Assembly: GCF_900110835.1 (NCBI RefSeq)
Contig: NZ_FOJG01000002.1
Location: 3,068,556-3,132,555 of the forward strand
Length of the DNA: 64,000 nucleotides
Source: Chitinophaga arvensicola
GTDB taxonomy: Bacteria > Bacteroidota > Bacteroidia > Chitinophagales > Chitinophagaceae
Direction of reading: 5' to 3'
The translations under genes and the position numbers were made by a program. Below are positions 51,520-59,182 of the stretch, in pieces (position 1 is the stretch's first letter; the number at the start of each line of letters is the position of its first letter). The notes beneath the pieces are model-generated. The model was not told where the DNA came from and made no database searches. It was given only the letters and a program-made list of their open reading frames with translations.

Positions 51520-52359
51520 TTACATACCAATTTGTGCAAAATCCTGACGATAGCCGAGTGGAGAATGACCGGTATTTTTCTTAAAGAAGTTACTGAATTG
51601 AAAAGGTGTGCTAAAGTGAAGCCGTGCAGCGATTTCCTTCACCGGCATCGTGGTGAACTGCAGGAGACGTTTGGCTTCTGCTATCAGCTGTTCGCTGATC
51701 AGCATCTTGGGGGTTTTACGACTGTATTGCTGGCAAATATCTATCAGCTTGCGTGGTGCAATATGCAGTTGTTTCGCAAACGCATGTACCTGGTGCGAAG
51801 GATGTACCTCTTCCTGTAACAGGGTAATAAACTGCTGATAGATTTTATAATGATGATTATTGGTATCCGCGAGCAATTCCTCGTTGATATTGGCAATTTT
51901 AATCACCAGGATCTTGAGGTAAGCGGCCAGCACATCTGCTTTATTGGAATAATCCAGGCGCTGGTATTCTGTCAGCATATCGTGGAAAAGGCGATCCAGT
52001 TCCGATGTAGTGGCCACAGATGGACTAAAGTGCTGATGCGCTTTGATATCGCCATATAGTGTGGCTTTGCAGTTACGGGCGCTCACCGGGGTACGGTCCC
52101 AGAAGCAATCACCGAATACCAGGTGGATGGCTTGTACAGGATGCTTTTGGGTAAGTTTCCAGGATTGTCCTTTACCTATCAGGATCAGGGTACCCGGCGT
52201 TAGCGGGAAACCGGCACCGGCGATCTGCATGGCGCCATTTCCCCGCATGATCCAGCACATCTCGTTGTCTGTGGCGGTTTGTATACCGGCTGGCAACAGC
52301 TCTTCACGGATCGTAAATCCGTCCGTGAGGAGCTGTGTATTGGTGGGTGACAATGCCAT
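51520..52359 (-). CDS. AraC-family transcriptional regulator
   Basis: 279 residues from ATG 52359. An N-terminal cupin-like sensor part (TNTQLLTDGFTIREELLPAGIQTATDNEMCWIMRGNGAMQIAG) precedes a helical linker. The C-terminal AraC/XylS double helix-turn-helix starts near residue 175 (FITLLQEEVHPSHQVHAFAKQLHIAPRKLIDICQQYSRKTPKMLIS). It continues with VKEIAARLHFSTPFQFSNFFKKNTGHSPLGYRQD. The neighbours are an HD hydrolase gene (67 bases downstream) and the large cytochrome gene (31 bases upstream), either of which may be its target. The ligand is unknown. Confidence 0.9.
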   Translation of the reverse strand: MALSPTNTQLLTDGFTIREELLPAGIQTATDNEMCWIMRGNGAMQIAGAGFPLTPGTLILIGKGQSWKLTQKHPVQAIHLVFGDCFWDRTPVSARNCKATLYGDIKAHQHFSPSVATTSELDRLFHDMLTEYQRLDYSNKADVLAAYLKILVIKIANINEELLADTNNHHYKIYQQFITLLQEEVHPSHQVHAFAKQLHIAPRKLIDICQQYSRKTPKMLISEQLIAEAKRLLQFTTMPVKEIAARLHFSTPFQFSNFFKKNTGHSPLGYRQDFAQIGM

Positions 52360-52389
52360 GAGAATAAATTAAATCACGGCACAAACTTA

Positions 52390-55300
52390 TTACTTTTTCA
52401 GGGAAGACAGGTAAGTAACCAGGTCTACCAGTTCCTGTTGCGGCATGGCGGTAGCCAGACCAGTTGGCATCAGGGAATGTTCATACGGTTTCCTGGAGCT
52501 GATGTTTTTTTGTTGAATTTTCACGCCTTGTCCGCCGGCGGTCCGTACATCTACTTCGTCCTTCGTTTCGCTGGCAATGTATCCCAGTACTGTGGAGCCA
52601 TCTTTCAGCTTAAAGAAATATCCTTCAAAACCGAAGCTGATACCTGCATCCGGCGTTATGACCGCATCATAGAGCGCACTTTTGGTGAGCTTGCTGCCAA
52701 TTTCTGTTAAGGCAGGGCCGAAGTTTACGCCGGTATTACCTGCCAGGTGGCAGGTAGCACAATAGCTGGCAAATACTTTTTTCCCTCCGGAGATGTTACC
52801 CGGGAGGGTCACTAATTTATCAACAGGCGCCAGGTCGTGGCGTACGTTTGCAGGTTGGTAATGAGCTACGGCTTTGGCTTTGATATCCTGGCGCCATGCG
52901 TGTGTAAGAACTGCCTGTGCCACGGTATCCAGATCGGCCGGTAATACTTTCCGTTCCACCATATTCCACAGGTCTGCATATCCATCCCATCCGTGACCGA
53001 GATTACGCGTAGCCTGTTGCCTTAACGTCAACGCATACACGTTATTCTGCATCAGTGAACGGAGCAGTTCACGGTTGGTACGGTCCTGTGCCCGTCCGAT
53101 GGCATTAACCAGGGTAAATGCAGCGGCTGTATCCTGCTTCGACATGGCTTTTATTACGAGCGGTTTTCCACCACATTCCAGTAATGTTTTCATGGCATAG
53201 CCGGAGAGGTCGTCGCGTTTGGTATCCAGCACCATTTGCAGCAGGTGGTCGTTCTGATCACGCAGGTGATACTTTAGCACGAGATCCACGAACTCCATCT
53301 GTCCGTTGAACACCAGCAAACTGTTATGCAGCAATGCCGCCATAGCGGGTGTTTGGGGCACCGCGTTGGCATCCAGCTGCAGGAAAGTCAATGCGTTGAT
53401 ACTGGCCTGTTGGGGATGAGTTCCCTGCAACAGACTCAGTAACACGGGTGTACTTTCTGCGGCCGGATAAAAATCAAAGGCGCGGAAATAGCGTTTATTT
53501 TGCAATGGATCCTGGTCGGGTTCCTGGATAAGCGCTGCCAGTAAGGGCAGTGCTGCGGCTGTTCTGGCCCGCCAGATAATGTCATGATCCGATGCAGGGT
53601 GTTGTGTATTGGCAGGCAGTTTGCGCCATTCATTAAAGCAGGCATCCCAATTGCCATCAGCGGCAATACCGAGGGCTTCGAGGTACCAACGGTCCTTGCC
53701 ATCATATTGTGCGGCCAGTAATGCCCAGTTGAGGGGCATTTCCTTTTCGCGGCGGTGGTACATCGTCAGCAGCAACTGCCGCCTTACAGCAGCAGAAGTA
53801 TCTGTTACCAGCGTGCGATACATTGCCTTATACAGGGTATCTGACGAAAGGCTCATTTCCCCGGCTGCACGGATGGCGGCAATACGGATGTCTTCATTGC
53901 TATCTTCGAAGGCTTTTTTCACATAGTCAGCACCGTTAGAAAGCCTACTAAGCAGCCATAGTGCGCGTGCCTGGTACCGGGGGTTACCGTCGTGGTACAT
54001 TTCCTTCAATGCCCCTTCGGCGGAAGCACCCATACCGCGAAGTTTTGTCCATGCCAGGTAGCGGGTGCTGAGGTTTGGACTTTTCAATGCGGCAACTGCA
54101 TCGGCAGCGGTGTTGAGTACTGGTGGTTTCACTTTGTAACTGCTACCGGGTGGGGCTATACGAAATATGCGTCCCCTGTCGAGGTCGCCTACCTGGTGGC
54201 CACCTACACCGGGGTCGTACCAGTCGGCCACAAACAGGGACCCATCCGGTGCAACACATACGTCTGAAGGCCGGAACCACCGGTCTGTAGCGCTTTCCAG
54301 GATATTTTCAATAGTGGCCGTATAGCCGGCGCCGTATTTCTTTGCCGGATAGGAACGCACTACATTATGCCCCGGTTCACCGTGGATCATCTGGTTATGA
54401 AAAACAGCCGGCAACAGATCGCCTTCGTAAACCACCATGCCGGTGGGTGAGCCGGAACCTGTTTGCAACAGGTTGGGAACCACGCCCGGATCATTGAGAT
54501 GCCAGTGGCGGTAAGGAATGGAATCTTCCATGTTCATACGCCGCGACTGCCAGCTGGCGCCGGTCATCTCATCGGTATATCCGTAATTCCCGTGCTCAAG
54601 GATATAGTTGATACGGACGCCCCGGTTACCATCATCGTCATTATCGCTCTGCCACATATTACCAAAGGCATCCACCGCCACTTCATAATTGTTGCGGAAA
54701 TTATGCGCCATCACTTCAAGATGGCTTCCGTCTTCATCACAGCGGAAAATCATTCCCTGCCGGTAAGGTTTGCCTTTGTTGGCAATGAGCTGCCCGTCTG
54801 CATCGCGGATCACGTTGCCGTTTTTATCCAGGATACTATCGCCTGCATTGCCAAAATTGAAATACAATTTACCATCGGGTCCGAAGGTAAAAGCATGGAT
54901 CGCGTGATCATGCTGCACACCACCGATGCCACGGAACAACAGTTCTTTTTTATCGGCTTTATCATCTCCGTCGGTATCTGTAAATACAAATACATTGGGA
55001 CTACAGGAAACAATTACTTTATTGCCCAATACACAAATACCCAGTGCCGCATTAATACAGGTATCCTGGTAAAATACTTTAGCCGTATCGGCTTTACCAT
55101 CTCCGTCCCTGTCTTCCAGGATCATGATACGGTCGCCGGCGGCTTTGTAGGGATGACCGGGGTTCAGTTCATTGCGGTAGTTGTAGGCTTCTGTTATCCA
55201 TACCCTGCCCTTTTCATCGATATCCATGTTAGTGGGGTTCATGATGGCAGGTTCGCTGGCAAACAGGGTAGTTTGAAGGCCCGCAGCGGTTTTCAATCCG

Positions 55301-55428
55301 CCTACAGCGTTTTCAGGCAGGCGTTGCTGCGCTTCTGTGAGTGGCAGGGAGGCAACCGTTGGCTTGTGGGACTGGCACGCGCTGATAAGCACGGGTACCA
55401 GGAAAAAGATCCGGTGGATGTATTTCAT
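52390..55428 (-). CDS. PVC-type heme-binding lipoprotein: membrane-bound dehydrogenase domain, HEAT repeats, cytochrome c
   Basis: 1012 residues from ATG 55428. A lipoprotein signal ends at Cys18 (VLISAC). The N-terminal propeller domain (about 40-420) has LFASEPAIMNPTNMDIDEKGRVWITEAYNYR, MILEDRDGDGKADTAKVFYQD and FTDTDGDDKADKKELLF. HEAT-like repeats (about 440-800) follow, then a cytochrome c domain with the heme motif CATCH near residue 895, LAGNTGVNFGPALTEIGSKLTKS and a Met in the final part. This matches the PVC-type heme-binding CxxCH proteins first noted in planctomycetes and common in Bacteroidota. It is probably a periplasmic or surface sugar/alcohol dehydrogenase or electron carrier. 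The substrate is unknown. Confidence 0.9.
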   Translation of the reverse strand: MKYIHRIFFLVPVLISACQSHKPTVASLPLTEAQQRLPENAVGGLKTAAGLQTTLFASEPAIMNPTNMDIDEKGRVWITEAYNYRNELNPGHPYKAAGDRIMILEDRDGDGKADTAKVFYQDTCINAALGICVLGNKVIVSCSPNVFVFTDTDGDDKADKKELLFRGIGGVQHDHAIHAFTFGPDGKLYFNFGNAGDSILDKNGNVIRDADGQLIANKGKPYRQGMIFRCDEDGSHLEVMAHNFRNNYEVAVDAFGNMWQSDNDDDGNRGVRINYILEHGNYGYTDEMTGASWQSRRMNMEDSIPYRHWHLNDPGVVPNLLQTGSGSPTGMVVYEGDLLPAVFHNQMIHGEPGHNVVRSYPAKKYGAGYTATIENILESATDRWFRPSDVCVAPDGSLFVADWYDPGVGGHQVGDLDRGRIFRIAPPGSSYKVKPPVLNTAADAVAALKSPNLSTRYLAWTKLRGMGASAEGALKEMYHDGNPRYQARALWLLSRLSNGADYVKKAFEDSNEDIRIAAIRAAGEMSLSSDTLYKAMYRTLVTDTSAAVRRQLLLTMYHRREKEMPLNWALLAAQYDGKDRWYLEALGIAADGNWDACFNEWRKLPANTQHPASDHDIIWRARTAAALPLLAALIQEPDQDPLQNKRYFRAFDFYPAAESTPVLLSLLQGTHPQQASINALTFLQLDANAVPQTPAMAALLHNSLLVFNGQMEFVDLVLKYHLRDQNDHLLQMVLDTKRDDLSGYAMKTLLECGGKPLVIKAMSKQDTAAAFTLVNAIGRAQDRTNRELLRSLMQNNVYALTLRQQATRNLGHGWDGYADLWNMVERKVLPADLDTVAQAVLTHAWRQDIKAKAVAHYQPANVRHDLAPVDKLVTLPGNISGGKKVFASYCATCHLAGNTGVNFGPALTEIGSKLTKSALYDAVITPDAGISFGFEGYFFKLKDGSTVLGYIASETKDEVDVRTAGGQGVKIQQKNISSRKPYEHSLMPTGLATAMPQQELVDLVTYLSSLKK

Positions 55429-55503
55429 ATACGTGGAAAAAATTAATTGTCATCGTTACACGTATTGAAAGTAATAAAATAAATTACATTTTTCATAAAA
55501 AAA

Positions 55504-55527
55504 CCCGTCCCGGGAAACCGGGACGGG
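55504..55527 (-). terminator. Strong intrinsic terminator
   Basis: A perfect 10-base stem (CCCGTCCCGG at 55504-55513, CCGGGACGGG at 55518-55527) closes a GAAA loop. On the minus strand it is followed by a T run (55497-55503). It lies about 80 bases beyond the TlpA-like gene and upstream of the cytochrome gene, separating them. Confidence 0.92.
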
Positions 55528-55609
55528 TGGTCCATTGTCATCCATTTCACCGAATAAATAATTCGTTACGGGCATAGAGCAGATACCATGCCGGAAATGA
55601 AGAAACGGA

Positions 55610-56755
55610 TTAGTGTAATATTTTTTCCAGTTGGCGCTCCAATGCTTCACCCCGCAGGTTTGTAGCAATGATGCGGCCTTGAGGATCGAGCAGGAAATTT
55701 TGCGGAATCGAATTGATCATATACAATTTAGCGATGTCACTTTTCCACCATTTGAGGTCGCTCACATGATGCCATACGAGACCATCTTTTTCGATAGCAG
55801 CTGTCCATTTTGCTTCATCACCGGTTCTGTCGAGAGACACACCCAGGATATCAAAATTCTTGTCTTTGAATTTGTTGTACGCTTTTACCACGTTAGGATT
55901 TTCTGCGCGGCAGGGACCACACCAGCTGGCCCAGAAATCGAGCAATACATATTTTCCTCTGAGGTCGGACAACTTCAGCGTTTTACCATCCGGCGTAGCA
56001 GCGGAGAAATCCGGTGCTACCTGGTTCAGGCCCAGTAATGCAGAAGCTTTCAGCAGTTCAGCTGCTTTCAGGCCCAGGCTGGATTGACGTAAAGCCACTG
56101 GAAATTTATCAAACTGTTTTTGTGTACCTTCTACGTCTTCTACGCGGCCGCCCATGTTACCGCAAAGAATCGCCAGGCTCACATAATAATCATTATGCGC
56201 CTGCATAAATTTCTCTTCCAGTTTACCCTTTTCGTCTATCATTTGCTGGTAGGCATATCTCAGGTTGTACAACCCGGTAGTATCCGGGTTGGCGGTCATC
56301 ATCATAGCCTGACCGATTTTCTGGAGGGAGTCAATACCTTTTGTGTTGGTCGCCAGCACTTTCTCCAGTTCCTGCTGTTGGCTTGTCAGCGGAGAACCTT
56401 TGATCACCCCACCGGTAAACAGGTTTGGATCACCGGCTGTTTTCAGGGTAAAGGTCATTTTGTCGTTTGGTGTAATGTACAGTTGCTGGAAGCCTGACTT
56501 TGCAGCTTCACCGGCTTTTAACCGGATATTCAGCACGGCCTGCTGGGTATCAGCCACTTCATACGACAGTTTGAAAGCACCTTTTTCTACCAGGGCAGAA
56601 TCCAGTTTCTTGTAGCCATTGCCGGATGCGTTGAGGAGAAAAATGTATTCGTTGTTAAATTCGGCGGGCACTTTACCGGTGATCACCGACTTTTTCTGTG
56701 CAGATACGCCGGATACAGCTGCCATTGCGAGGCAGCCAAGCATTAATTTCTTCAT
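55610..56755 (-). CDS. TlpA-like thiol:disulfide oxidoreductase with N-terminal DUF4369-type domain
   Basis: 381 residues from ATG 56755. The signal peptide is MKKLMLGCLAMAAVSGVSAQ. The N-terminal beta domain (SVITGKVPAEFNNEYIFLLNASGNGYKKLDSALVEKGAFKLSYEV) is DUF4369-like. A helical linker is followed by the thioredoxin domain with W278-C279-G280-P281-C282 in FWASWCGPCRAENPN, and the cis-proline in NSIPQNFLLD. It acts in the periplasm on disulfides. Unlike its relative at 19736-20833 it is a single-gene unit with its own terminator. The two genes share a nearly identical DNA stretch around the active site, expected for paralogues. Confidence 0.9.
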   Translation of the reverse strand: MKKLMLGCLAMAAVSGVSAQKKSVITGKVPAEFNNEYIFLLNASGNGYKKLDSALVEKGAFKLSYEVADTQQAVLNIRLKAGEAAKSGFQQLYITPNDKMTFTLKTAGDPNLFTGGVIKGSPLTSQQQELEKVLATNTKGIDSLQKIGQAMMMTANPDTTGLYNLRYAYQQMIDEKGKLEEKFMQAHNDYYVSLAILCGNMGGRVEDVEGTQKQFDKFPVALRQSSLGLKAAELLKASALLGLNQVAPDFSAATPDGKTLKLSDLRGKYVLLDFWASWCGPCRAENPNVVKAYNKFKDKNFDILGVSLDRTGDEAKWTAAIEKDGLVWHHVSDLKWWKSDIAKLYMINSIPQNFLLDPQGRIIATNLRGEALERQLEKILH

Positions 56756-56922
56756 ACCTTGAGTGATTGGTTGGTTTTGCCCCGAATGTATAGAAAGGCA
56801 ACAGATCCTTCAAAAGCATAATGACGGGCGGTAAGTGGACCGTGATTACCGGTGGGAAGCTGCCGTTCTGAGAGCAGCCGCTGCAATGGCTGCCTCCGGT
56901 GCCCCGACGCCGGCAACCGTCA

Positions 56923-57891
56923 TCAGCTGGATACTCCCGGTACCAATACAATCCGGCCACCATTCGTTTCGCGTGTCCATGCTGCGCTCACTTCTTCCAG
57001 GGGCATTTCAATGGCCTCTATCGTAAGCCGGCCTGCTGCTGCATGTTCCATAATGGCTGGGAAAGATGCGAAAATGGCCTCCATAGAAACGCTGCCACCG
57101 CCGCTACCCATGATCTCAAGACGGGAACTGCGCAATGCTGCAGAAGGAAGGGAAATGGGATCGCCTGCCATAGCGCCTACCTGTACCAGCCGGGTACGCG
57201 GTGCTTCCTTCGTCATGCTCTTTCCGGTGATGGCGGTGATCAGGGCTGTTACCGGAGCGCCCCACAGGTAATCGATCACCACATCATAAGGCTGCGTGGC
57301 AAAGGCTTTTATAAGTGCCTCCGGCGATTGCTCCAGTGAAATACATTCATCAGCCCCTAATGCGTATAATTGGTCCAGCGCCGTCTGATTACGACCTGCC
57401 GCAATCACTTTGCCGGCACCCAGCAGTTTGGCGACCTGCACCGCCAGCTTACCCGCTACACCGGTTGCACCCAGGATCAATACCGTTTCTCCCGGTTGCA
57501 ATTGCGCGCGGTGCGTAAGTGCCAGCCAGGACGACATCGCCGGGTTAAAAATGGCGGCGGCAGTGGTATCTGAAATACCTGCGGGAAGCGGCGCACTGAA
57601 ACCCTGCGACACAATACTGAGTTCTGCCATCGTACCATAAGGCTTGCGCATGCCTCCGAAATAAACCCGGGTGCCATCAGCCAGCGTGCCTACGCCATCT
57701 ACTCCTGCAATAAAAGGGTGAGCGCCTTCGGCGGCGGAATAGTGCCGGCCGGCGGCAACGGATTTTGCTACCGGATGTATGGCGGCTGCCTTTACCCGGA
57801 TCAACTGTTCATTTTCACCCGCTACCGGATCTTCAAAAAAACCATATTGTGGTATGCCTGCGGGTGGTGTTACTATTGCTGCTTTCATCAT
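56923..57891 (-). CDS. Quinone-oxidoreductase-like medium-chain dehydrogenase
   Basis: 322 residues from ATG 57891 (second ATG follows). The N-terminal GroES-like domain (AAIVTPPAGIPQYGFFEDPV...VKAAAIHPVAKSVAAGRHYSAAEGAHPFIAGVDGVGTL) lacks the Cys ligands of a catalytic zinc site. The Rossmann part has LQPGETVLILGATGVAGKLAVQVAKLLGAGKVIAAGR. It is therefore of the zinc-free quinone reductase (QOR) type using NADPH. The substrate is unknown. It is 78 bases from a Crp-type regulator gene on the same strand, and the two may form a regulator/enzyme pair. Confidence 0.88.
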   Translation of the reverse strand: MMKAAIVTPPAGIPQYGFFEDPVAGENEQLIRVKAAAIHPVAKSVAAGRHYSAAEGAHPFIAGVDGVGTLADGTRVYFGGMRKPYGTMAELSIVSQGFSAPLPAGISDTTAAAIFNPAMSSWLALTHRAQLQPGETVLILGATGVAGKLAVQVAKLLGAGKVIAAGRNQTALDQLYALGADECISLEQSPEALIKAFATQPYDVVIDYLWGAPVTALITAITGKSMTKEAPRTRLVQVGAMAGDPISLPSAALRSSRLEIMGSGGGSVSMEAIFASFPAIMEHAAAGRLTIEAIEMPLEEVSAAWTRETNGGRIVLVPGVSS

Positions 57892-57968
57892 GTTATTTTT
57901 TGTGTATCACAAAGGTCCATGATGAAAAAACAAGTTCTCTTTACATTTGTTAAGAAATCAAAGGAGGG

Positions 57969-58514
57969 CTATTTCTCCCGCTGGAGCTTATTCCGGATCC
58001 GGCTCAGGGAAACAGGGGTAATTCCCAGGTAGGAGGCAATGTATTGCAGGGGTACCCGTTGCAGGATATGCGGCTGATCCCTGATCAGCGCTTCATAACG
58101 CTCCTGTGGTGTATCCCTGATCTGGGCGATAAACATTTTGGTGTAACGCAATAAGCGATGAAAAATAATTCCTTCCAGGTTAGCCCTGAAACCGGGCTCA
58201 CTATCGATAATCAGGTCCAGGTTTTCTTTGGACACCTTCAACAACCTTGCGGCAGAAATGGTTTCAATCGTACACATGCTGGGCTGTCCGGTACGGAAAC
58301 TTTCGATCGACGATACCCCTTCACCTTCAAAAAAGAACTGGAAAGTAGTGTCCTTTCCTTTGTTGTTAAACCAGAGGCGCACCGCACCTTCCACGATGTA
58401 ATAAGCATACCTCGATGTTTTGCCTTCTTCCAGCAGAACAGTTTTCGCAGGCACGCTGATCTCTTCATAGAGGTGCTGGTACTTTGGCCAATTGATGGGT
58501 GACGGTGTTGTCAT
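57969..58514 (-). CDS. Crp/Fnr-family transcriptional regulator
   Basis: 181 residues from ATG 58514. The cNMP-binding beta-roll covers about 18-110 (EISVPAKTVLLEEGKTSRYAYYIVEGAVRLWFNNKGKDTTFQFFFEGEGVSS). The C-terminal part is short: ERYEALIRDQPHILQRVPLQYIASYLGITPVSLSRIRNKLQ, where the helix-turn-helix is the last thirty residues. This compact form is frequent in Bacteroidota. The start overlaps the stop of the DUF1543 gene by 4 bases (ATGA). The quinone oxidoreductase gene lies downstream. The signal is unknown. Confidence 0.92.
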   Translation of the reverse strand: MTTPSPINWPKYQHLYEEISVPAKTVLLEEGKTSRYAYYIVEGAVRLWFNNKGKDTTFQFFFEGEGVSSIESFRTGQPSMCTIETISAARLLKVSKENLDLIIDSEPGFRANLEGIIFHRLLRYTKMFIAQIRDTPQERYEALIRDQPHILQRVPLQYIASYLGITPVSLSRIRNKLQREK

Positions 58515-59068
58515 ATTTTACTCAGCTGAAAATATCCAAGATGGAGGACATCGGCGCCTGCATCGGTAACCGGTGTAATCTCCAATGTATATCTCTCTTT
58601 CAGATATGCCGGCAGAATATCCTTTACGGCATGCACATCATCCACATCCACGCCATATTTATCATCTACATGCGAAGTAGCATTACCGAAAGTAGTGTGT
58701 TTGAAAAAGGTGGTCTGCTTCGACTCGCGGATCGCAACACCAATGTCTTTTTGTACACTGAGAATCTTATAATGGAACTCTTCCATTTCGTCCGGCTTAT
58801 ATCCACCCAGGTTCAGGAAAAACAATTGCACGTCCTGACCGGTACTTTCTTTTTTCTCCACCACTTTAACCTGGTAACCGTCCACGATATTTACTTCACG
58901 GTAACCATCGATATGCAGCTTATCTTTTGCTTCCGGCCAGAAAGCTTTCATATCAGGAATAAGATCACGTAACTGCTCCCCTATTCCAAAAAACACATCG
59001 TGTTGTTCGGTATGACGCCCTTCTGGCTTACATCCCAGCAACAACATAAACAATTTTAACTGCGCCAT
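58511..59068 (-). CDS. DUF1543 family protein
   Basis: 185 residues from ATG 59068. It begins QLKLFMLLLGCKPEGRHTEQHDVFFGIGEQLRDLIPDMKAFWPEAKDKLHIDGYREV, which I recognise as the DUF1543 pattern. A second similar half follows: LFFLNLGGYKPDEMEEFHYKILSV...TSHVDDKYGVDVDDVHAVKDILP. The halves share HxDxxF/EEFHYK, GYK and HIDG/HVDDKYG-like elements, so it is an internally duplicated fold. No signal peptide or catalytic motif is evident. Overlap with the Crp-type gene suggests co-translation. Function unknown. Confidence 0.85.
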   Translation of the reverse strand: MAQLKLFMLLLGCKPEGRHTEQHDVFFGIGEQLRDLIPDMKAFWPEAKDKLHIDGYREVNIVDGYQVKVVEKKESTGQDVQLFFLNLGGYKPDEMEEFHYKILSVQKDIGVAIRESKQTTFFKHTTFGNATSHVDDKYGVDVDDVHAVKDILPAYLKERYTLEITPVTDAGADVLHLGYFQLSKI

Positions 59069-59182
59069 TTTCGTTTGTTTGCAGTCAGGAAGGTACAGTA
59101 TTTTTACTTTACTTCCTTTTGCTGTTACGCAGGATTTTTTTACTGCGCTACACAGGTATCTCTGAAAATATATCCTTCCCCG

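Noticed and set aside
54463..55446. 327-codon plus-strand frame opposite the cytochrome gene
   Set aside because: It lies entirely antisense to the N-terminal propeller domain, whose translation shows clear conserved motifs; the plus frame has no recognisable domain.
59110..59160. Short stem CGCAG/CTGCG with an internal T run downstream of DUF1543 and near the GH116 end
   Set aside because: The T run lies in the loop and not after the stem, so it is not a valid terminator.
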